Source of the DNA: Desulfuromonadaceae bacterium | GTDB taxonomy: Bacteria > Desulfobacterota > Desulfuromonadia > Desulfuromonadales > Geopsychrobacteraceae | Assembly (NCBI GenBank): GCA_016744555.1 | Contig: JADGED010000015.1 | Location: 1 to 7,164, forward strand | Direction of reading: 5' to 3' | Length of the DNA: 7,164 nt | Shown here: positions 6,225 to 7,164 of the stretch, piece by piece | Layout: every line of letters starts with the position of its first letter | How positions within the stretch are numbered: the first letter of the stretch is position 1 | Notes under the pieces: generated by a model | What the model was told of the DNA's origin: nothing | Seen by the model: only the letters and a program-made list of their open reading frames with translations | Databases searched by the model: none | Made by a program: the position numbers and the translations under genes

Positions 6225-6247
6225 ATATTGAAAAGCGTTTTCAATAT
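6225..6247 (-). promoter_or_regulatory. Fur-like operator over the flavodoxin promoter
   Basis: A perfect inverted repeat: arm ATATTGAAAA (6225-6234), spacer GCG, and the exact complementary arm (6238-6247). The core TTGAAAA...TTTTCAA matches the Fur box form described in Desulfovibrio and related bacteria (TGAAAAT-n-ATTTTCA-like). It lies 34-56 bp upstream of the flavodoxin ATG and covers the predicted -10 element and transcription start, a position suited to repression when Fur is loaded with Fe(II). That fits flavodoxin as an iron-starvation gene. The palindrome is seen directly; Fur binding is inferred. Confidence 0.8.
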
Positions 6248-6271
6248 AACCACAAGACAACAACTAATCTG
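6236..6271 (-). promoter_or_regulatory. Predicted sigma70 promoter of the flavodoxin operon
   Basis: On the minus strand there is a -10 hexamer TATATT (bases 6248-6243). Seventeen bases upstream is a poor -35 hexamer CAGATT (6271-6266). A start point about seven bases after the -10 falls near 6236, giving a 5' leader of about 45 bases. A weak -35 overlapped by an activator site is typical of promoters needing a Crp/Fnr-family activator. The start point is predicted by spacing only. Confidence 0.5.
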
Positions 6272-6285
6272 TGATAACAATCACA
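6270..6285. promoter_or_regulatory. Crp/Fnr-family binding site (TGTGA-N6-TCACA)
   Basis: TGTGATAACAATCACA has perfect TGTGA/TCACA half-sites separated by six bases, the consensus of Crp and of several Crp/Fnr-family regulators such as HcpR-like proteins. Its centre (6277.5) is 41.5 bases upstream of the start point predicted from the -10 box, the classical class II activator position. The regulator encoded just upstream on the same strand has a recognition helix with Arg-Glu-x2-Ser-Arg, compatible with a TGTGA half-site, so it is the first candidate to bind here. The site is seen directly; the binding protein is inferred. Confidence 0.72.
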
Positions 6286-6351
6286 TAAGGATAAATATCT
6301 AAATCGATTACAACCGCTTGATAAAAGTAATATAGAAATGGAAAATTTGGA

Positions 6352-6360
6352 GGGGGGGGG
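6352..6360. repeat. Run of nine G (nine C on the minus strand)
   Basis: A homopolymer of nine G following GGA, in the gap between the regulator gene and the flavodoxin promoter, about 67 bp upstream of the Crp/Fnr-type site. Tracts of this length can vary by slippage and are also prone to sequencing or assembly error. It is outside any gene I can support, so a length change would alter only spacing. No function is evident. Confidence 0.55.
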
Positions 6361-6387
6361 CCAAGCTAATCGAGCTCTGGTTAACCA
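6361..6387 (-). other. Imperfect hairpin and short palindrome after the regulator gene
   Basis: Reading the minus strand after the regulator stop codon, the 10-bp palindrome TGGTTAACCA (6378-6387) is followed by an imperfect stem CCA-G-AGCT / AGCT-TGG (6380-6361) with loop CGATT and one bulged base, then nine C. It could form a weak 3'-end structure for the regulator mRNA, but with no T-run it is not a standard intrinsic terminator. Low confidence in any function. Confidence 0.25.
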
Positions 6388-6401
6388 ATTTGCTTACTAC
6401 A

Positions 6402-7109
6402 CTAACAACAGCAGCTACACTCTGCTTCTTCTAAAACTTCTTCTAAGCAAGTAACACTGGTAACTTCTACAATACCTCCTTTATAGGCTATCCCTTCCCG
6501 CTTAACCAGACGCTGCAGGCTTCGCGACAAGGTCTCACGGGCTATGCCGAGCTCTTGCGCAGTCAAGCTGATGGGCTTAATATCAACAACACAGTTACAC
6601 TTCCGCATACAGTGTCCCTGTCTGATCCGGTGTAACAAATAAGCAGCAACCCGAACCTCGGCTTTACAACAGTGGGACAAAGCCCGCATTTCACGCTCTT
6701 GCTCAATCTGACAGGCCATTTGGCCAAGAATATTGCCGTAAAGGCGGGGGCTTTGGTCGGCAAATTTACGAAACGATTCGTGCCGCCAATACATTAACTT
6801 GGTAGTGCCGGCATTAACCATCTGATTCTTACAGGAGTAAGCCGAGATAACTGCCGCCAGGCAGAAAAATTCCCCGGCACCAAATCTCTGCATCAAACAT
6901 TCTTGGCCATCCGGTGCCATTCGGGTCATACGCATTTCACCAGAGATAACGAAAAAAAGGCGCTCGGCCATCTCTTCCGTTTCGATCCGCCCAAACCGCC
7001 CCTTAATTGTGCGCACCCGACCAGCATTGGCAATCGATACCAACAAATCAGAGTCGACACCGGTAAAAAGTGGAGATTCAGCTAACATTATAGGGGCAAC
7101 ATCCAACAT
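6402..7109 (-). CDS. Crp/Fnr-family transcriptional regulator, unusually Cys-rich
   Basis: A 235-residue regulator. Residues about 12-115 form the cNMP-binding-type beta barrel (SPLFTGVDSDLL, then LFFVISGEMRM, then FGAGEFFCLAAV), about 117-145 the dimer helix, and about 150-220 a winged helix with the HTH SLTAQELGIARETLSRSLQRL. The recognition helix carries R191, E192, S195 and R196. Fourteen cysteines are present: 71, 83, 93, 133, 147, 148, 167, 171, 173, 221, 231, 233, 234 and 235, including HCC, HCx3CxC and a C-terminal CSCCC. That differs from Fnr, whose Fe-S ligands are mostly N-terminal, and suggests sensing of metal, redox or a sulfur/nitrogen species. The ATG at 7109 has AGGCGG (7120-7115) five bases upstream; a second in-frame ATG at 7088 is possible. 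The upstream frame's stop abuts this ATG. It lies 210 bp before flavodoxin, a likely target. Family certain; signal unknown. Confidence 0.9.
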   Translation of the reverse strand: MLDVAPIMLAESPLFTGVDSDLLVSIANAGRVRTIKGRFGRIETEEMAERLFFVISGEMRMTRMAPDGQECLMQRFGAGEFFCLAAVISAYSCKNQMVNAGTTKLMYWRHESFRKFADQSPRLYGNILGQMACQIEQEREMRALSHCCKAEVRVAAYLLHRIRQGHCMRKCNCVVDIKPISLTAQELGIARETLSRSLQRLVKREGIAYKGGIVEVTSVTCLEEVLEEAECSCCC

Positions 7110-7163
7110 TTACGCCGCCTGCAATAACTGATAAGGGCCATGGGCAACCGACAACATCTCGAT
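7110..7163 (-). CDS. Possible C-terminal end of an upstream gene (partial)
   Basis: On the minus strand a frame is open from the window edge to a TAA at 7112-7110, encoding IEMLSVAHGPYQLLQAA. The stop directly abuts the regulator's ATG, and the regulator's ribosome binding site lies inside these last codons, as is usual within operons. Seventeen codons are too few to identify a family or to exclude chance, because other frames are open over this short stretch too. Confidence 0.35.
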   Translation of the reverse strand: MEMLSVAHGPYQLLQAA

Positions 7164-7164
7164 C

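Noticed and set aside
6192..6263. N-terminal extension of flavodoxin to an upstream ATG at 6263
   Set aside because: The extra 24 residues do not fit flavodoxin, would start upstream of the predicted transcription start, and AGGAG lies six bases before the ATG at 6191.

Overview
The window looks like chromosomal DNA from an anaerobic or microaerobic Gram-negative bacterium with a strong ferrous-iron economy. A Desulfobacterota member, such as a Desulfuromonas/Geobacter relative, is my best guess. That rests on gene content (FeoB with a FeoB-associated small protein, a DUF4198 protein, a DUF2325 protein, flavodoxin, a Crp/Fnr regulator) and on moderate base composition. It is inference, because there is no rRNA or other phylogenetic marker here. 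I see no tRNA, rRNA, CRISPR array, insertion sequence or phage gene, and no gene-free stretch longer than about 210 bases.

Plus strand, 1-5080: one closely packed set of six genes that reads as an operon entering from the left. It holds (1) the 3' part of feoB, the Fe(II) permease; (2) a small exported protein of 103 residues; (3) an exported DUF4198 protein; (4) a 56-residue FeoB-associated Cys-motif membrane protein; (5) an ABC-transporter ATPase; and (6) its membrane partner with about 7 helices and a roughly 310-residue C-terminal domain resembling DUF4857. Spacings are short, and genes 4-5 and 5-6 overlap. A perfect 14-bp hairpin sits between genes 3 and 4. The set suggests Fe(II) import coupled to periplasmic metal-binding proteins and an uncharacterised ABC system. 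Both exported proteins are predicted to start with histidine after signal-peptide cleavage.

Minus strand, 7164-5098: the last codons of an unidentified upstream gene, then a remarkably Cys-rich Crp/Fnr-family regulator (14 Cys in 235 residues, ending Cys-Ser-Cys-Cys-Cys), a 210-bp regulatory gap, a long-chain flavodoxin, a DUF2325 protein with a CxxCxxCxC tail, and a 59-residue protein I do not recognise. The gap before flavodoxin holds a perfect TGTGA-N6-TCACA site. It is centred 41.5 bp upstream of the start point predicted from a TATATT -10 box. A perfect 10-bp-arm Fur-like palindrome covers that -10 box and start point. This is the layout expected for activation by a Crp/Fnr-type protein and repression by Fur-Fe(II).

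The two gene sets converge, with stop codons 17 bp apart (5080 and 5098), and no clear terminator is visible between them. Together they look like an iron-homeostasis island: Fe(II) uptake on one strand, and an iron-sparing flavodoxin operon under redox/iron control on the other. The least described parts are the FeoB-linked ABC/DUF4857/DUF4198 module, the Cys-rich regulator and the two small proteins after flavodoxin.
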